6,860 nucleotides of DNA, from assembly GCA_036566745.1 (NCBI GenBank), contig DATCVR010000057.1, positions 1 through 6,860 of the forward strand. Direction: 5' to 3'. Below, piece after piece: positions 5,818 to 6,860 of this stretch. The notes beneath the pieces are model-generated. The model ran no database searches, was not told the DNA's origin, and saw nothing but the letters and a program-made list of their open reading frames with translations. Position 1 is the first letter of the stretch. Each line of letters opens with the position of its first letter. Made by a program: the position numbers and the translations under genes. Source of the stretch: DATCVR01 sp036566745 (GTDB lineage Bacteria > Actinomycetota > Actinomycetes > Jiangellales > Jiangellaceae).

Positions 5818-6572
5818 CGGGCATCGATGATCGTCGGGGGCGGCGACGCCGGCTGTTGTGGGCTTCGGCGCCGGTCGTTCTCATCGTGGCGCTGGTGGCG
5901 CTGGTGGCGCTGAAGGCGATCAGCATGCCTCTGATCAACGACCATGGCATCGACGCGTTCGATCGGGGAGACTCAGCATCGGCCACCGACAGCTTCGATG
6001 CTCTCGCTTTCGGGAACGTCGTTCAGCGTCACATCGCACCGTTCAACCTCGGGGACGCCCGGTTCGTGGCTCATGACTTCGATGGCGCGCGCGCCCAGTT
6101 CGAACGTGCTCTCGACCTCGCGTCGGCTGACGATCGCTGCCGGGTGCTCGTCAACCTCGTGATGACGGTCGAGGCCCTTGGTGACGAGCGAGCCGAGTCC
6201 GACGATCCTGACGGCGCGCGGGCGCTCCACACCGAGGCCCTCGGGATGATCGAGGAATCCGACTGCCCGATCGACAACATCGACGGCTCCGGTGAGCGCC
6301 TCGACGAGGCCAGGGACCGGCTGGCGGACAAGATCAGCGGGTCCGACGGAGACGGTGAGGACGGGTCCGACGGCGACGGTGAGGACGGGTCCGACGCCTC
6401 CGACGAAGGCGACGGTGACGAGGCGCCCGCGTCCGACGAGCCGAGCCGGAGTCAGCTCGAAGAGCTCGCCGAGCGCAGCCGGGAAGGTGCCGCCCAGCAG
6501 CGCCGATCCGACACAGGCCGCGGCTCCGGCGAGGAGGAGTACACCCGCGATCCGGGCGGCGCGTACTGGTGA
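5814..6572 (+). CDS. Membrane-anchored TPR protein with acidic repeat tail (MoxR-VWA locus)
   Basis: From the GTG at 5814, whose last two bases belong to the upstream TGA, this encodes 252 residues. They comprise a basic N-terminus (RRGRRRR), one transmembrane helix (about 15-36) and a TPR-like helical region with a clear repeat (FNLGDARFVAHDFDGARAQF at 77-96, then ERALDLA) and a weaker one at about 112-145. A low-complexity Asp/Gly/Glu/Ser region (176-205), a charged helix (212-230) and the C-terminal end YTRDPGGAYW follow. The positive-inside rule puts the TPR domain outside the membrane, where C109 and C151 could pair. TPR proteins such as BatC/BatE accompany VWA proteins in Bat-type loci and probably scaffold the complex. 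No strong Shine-Dalgarno sequence precedes the GTG, so translation likely depends on reinitiation. The N-terminal basic-helix pattern supports this start. It is the last gene of the operon. Confidence 0.82.
   Translation: MTGIDDRRGRRRRLLWASAPVVLIVALVALVALKAISMPLINDHGIDAFDRGDSASATDSFDALAFGNVVQRHIAPFNLGDARFVAHDFDGARAQFERALDLASADDRCRVLVNLVMTVEALGDERAESDDPDGARALHTEALGMIEESDCPIDNIDGSGERLDEARDRLADKISGSDGDGEDGSDGDGEDGSDASDEGDGDEAPASDEPSRSQLEELAERSREGAAQQRRSDTGRGSGEEEYTRDPGGAYW
5886..5912 (+). repeat. Three perfect 9-bp tandem repeats in the TPR protein's membrane helix
   Basis: GTGGCGCTG occurs three times head to tail, encoding Val-Ala-Leu three times (residues 25-33) inside the single transmembrane helix. 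Gain or loss of a unit would keep the frame but change helix length by three residues. Confidence 0.92.
6339..6396 (+). repeat. 24-bp tandem repeat encoding an acidic GSDGDGED unit
   Basis: Two 24-bp units (6339-6362 and 6363-6386) differ at one synonymous base (A at 6350, C at 6374) and are followed by ten bases of a third (6387-6396). Each unit encodes GSDGDGED in the tail of the TPR protein. The near-identity at the DNA level points to a recent in-frame duplication. Confidence 0.92.
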
Positions 6573-6631
6573 AGGGCACAAGGCAGGTTGAAATCGCAGG
6601 TCACGGCCTAGATGGCGCCAATCGGCGCAGG
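6573..6631. other. Convergent spacer between the operon and rnpB
   Basis: This short stretch joins the 3' ends of the TPR gene and rnpB. It contains one small GC hairpin (GCGCC at 6615-6619, loop AATC, GGCGC at 6624-6628) that could act in either direction. There is no T-run on either strand, so I do not call it an intrinsic terminator. The precise rnpB 3' end may extend a few bases into it. Confidence 0.4.
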
Positions 6632-6860
6632 TCGGGGGACGAGCCGGCCTGTAAGCCGGATCCTGTGCCTCCCGGCGAACCGGGAGCGGCGGCCATCCAT
6701 CTAGGACCGTCGTTGCCGACGGCCTCGAGCGGTCTACCCGGGAACTCGGGCGGGCCGCCCTCGAACGTTCCCTGTCTGACCTTGCTCCGGGTGGGGTTTA
6801 CCGAGCCGTCCTGGTCACCCAGGACGCTGGTGGTCTCTTACACCACCGTTTCACCCTGAC
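6632..6860 (-). ncRNA. rnpB: RNase P RNA, bacterial type A, 3' part (5' end beyond window)
   Basis: On the minus strand the sequence follows the 3' half of bacterial type A RNase P RNA in order. It has GTCAGGGTGAAA at the right edge (6849-6860), a GGTGGTGTAAGAGACCACC stem, the conserved CGGTAAACCCCACCCGGAGC, the CCCGGGTAGACC segment, CCTAGATGGATGG and finally ACAGGATCCGGCTTACAGG. Two local hairpins fit the known secondary structure: CCGTCG-GCAA-CGACGG (6707-6722) and CTCCCGG-TTCG-CCGGGAG (6669-6686). The RNA is the catalytic subunit that trims the 5' leader of precursor tRNAs. The 3' end near 6632 is estimated from the distance after CGGCTTA in other type A RNAs. The 5' portion, including the first strand of the catalytic core, lies outside the window. 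The gene is convergent with the TPR gene, leaving a spacer of about 60 bases. Confidence 0.93.

Noticed and set aside
6615..6628. A 5-bp GC hairpin in the spacer as terminator for the operon or rnpB.
   Set aside because: The stem is short and no T-run follows on either strand, so it cannot be called an intrinsic terminator.
6569..6859. A plus-strand open frame of 96 codons at the right end.
   Set aside because: It is the antisense of rnpB, whose conserved RNA motifs explain the sequence.
1..6860. Mobile element, defence island, CRISPR or toxin-antitoxin system.
   Set aside because: No transposase, integrase, terminal inverted repeats, spaced repeats, nuclease or small antitoxin-like gene pair is visible. 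The MoxR-VWA operon beside rnpB looks chromosomal.

Overview
This is a GC-rich window with long GC-biased reading frames, frequent GTG starts, very short intergenic gaps and a bacterial type A RNase P RNA. It most resembles chromosomal DNA of an actinobacterium (Actinomycetota). I cannot place it more finely by eye. There are no insertion sequences, tRNAs, CRISPR arrays or phage genes.

Left part (1-1453). The 5' portion of a gene for a secreted, cysteine-containing protein lies on the minus strand (start at 555) and runs off the left edge. A relatively AT-rich divergent intergenic region follows. Next is a plus-strand class I SAM-dependent methyltransferase (672-1280), which appears to be leaderless: a TATAGT -10 box ends six bases before its GTG start. 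About 175 non-coding bases then lead to the main operon.

Central part (1460-6572). Six plus-strand genes are packed with a 9-bp gap and then overlaps of 11, 10, 4 and 4 bp: a MoxR-family AAA+ ATPase, a DUF58 protein, a small single-pass membrane protein resembling DUF4381, two membrane-anchored von Willebrand factor A (VWA) proteins, and a membrane-anchored TPR protein with an acidic repeat tail. This is a Bat/MoxR-VWA type locus. In the inferred arrangement, MoxR and DUF58 act in the cytoplasm, the DUF4381-like protein crosses the membrane, and the VWA and TPR domains face outward. The ATPase is thought to act as a chaperone that remodels or metallates a client through the VWA proteins. No classical BatD is present and no client is evident inside the window.

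Notable details. There is a perfect 24-bp palindrome inside the first VWA gene that forces an unusual AGA-AGG arginine pair. The MIDAS metal site is degenerate in the DUF58 protein and modified in the second VWA protein. The MoxR P-loop carries a Gly-to-Ser change. Two in-frame tandem repeats occur in the TPR gene.

Right part (6573-6860). A short spacer is followed by the 3' part of the RNase P RNA gene (rnpB) on the minus strand, convergent with the operon and cut by the right edge of the window.
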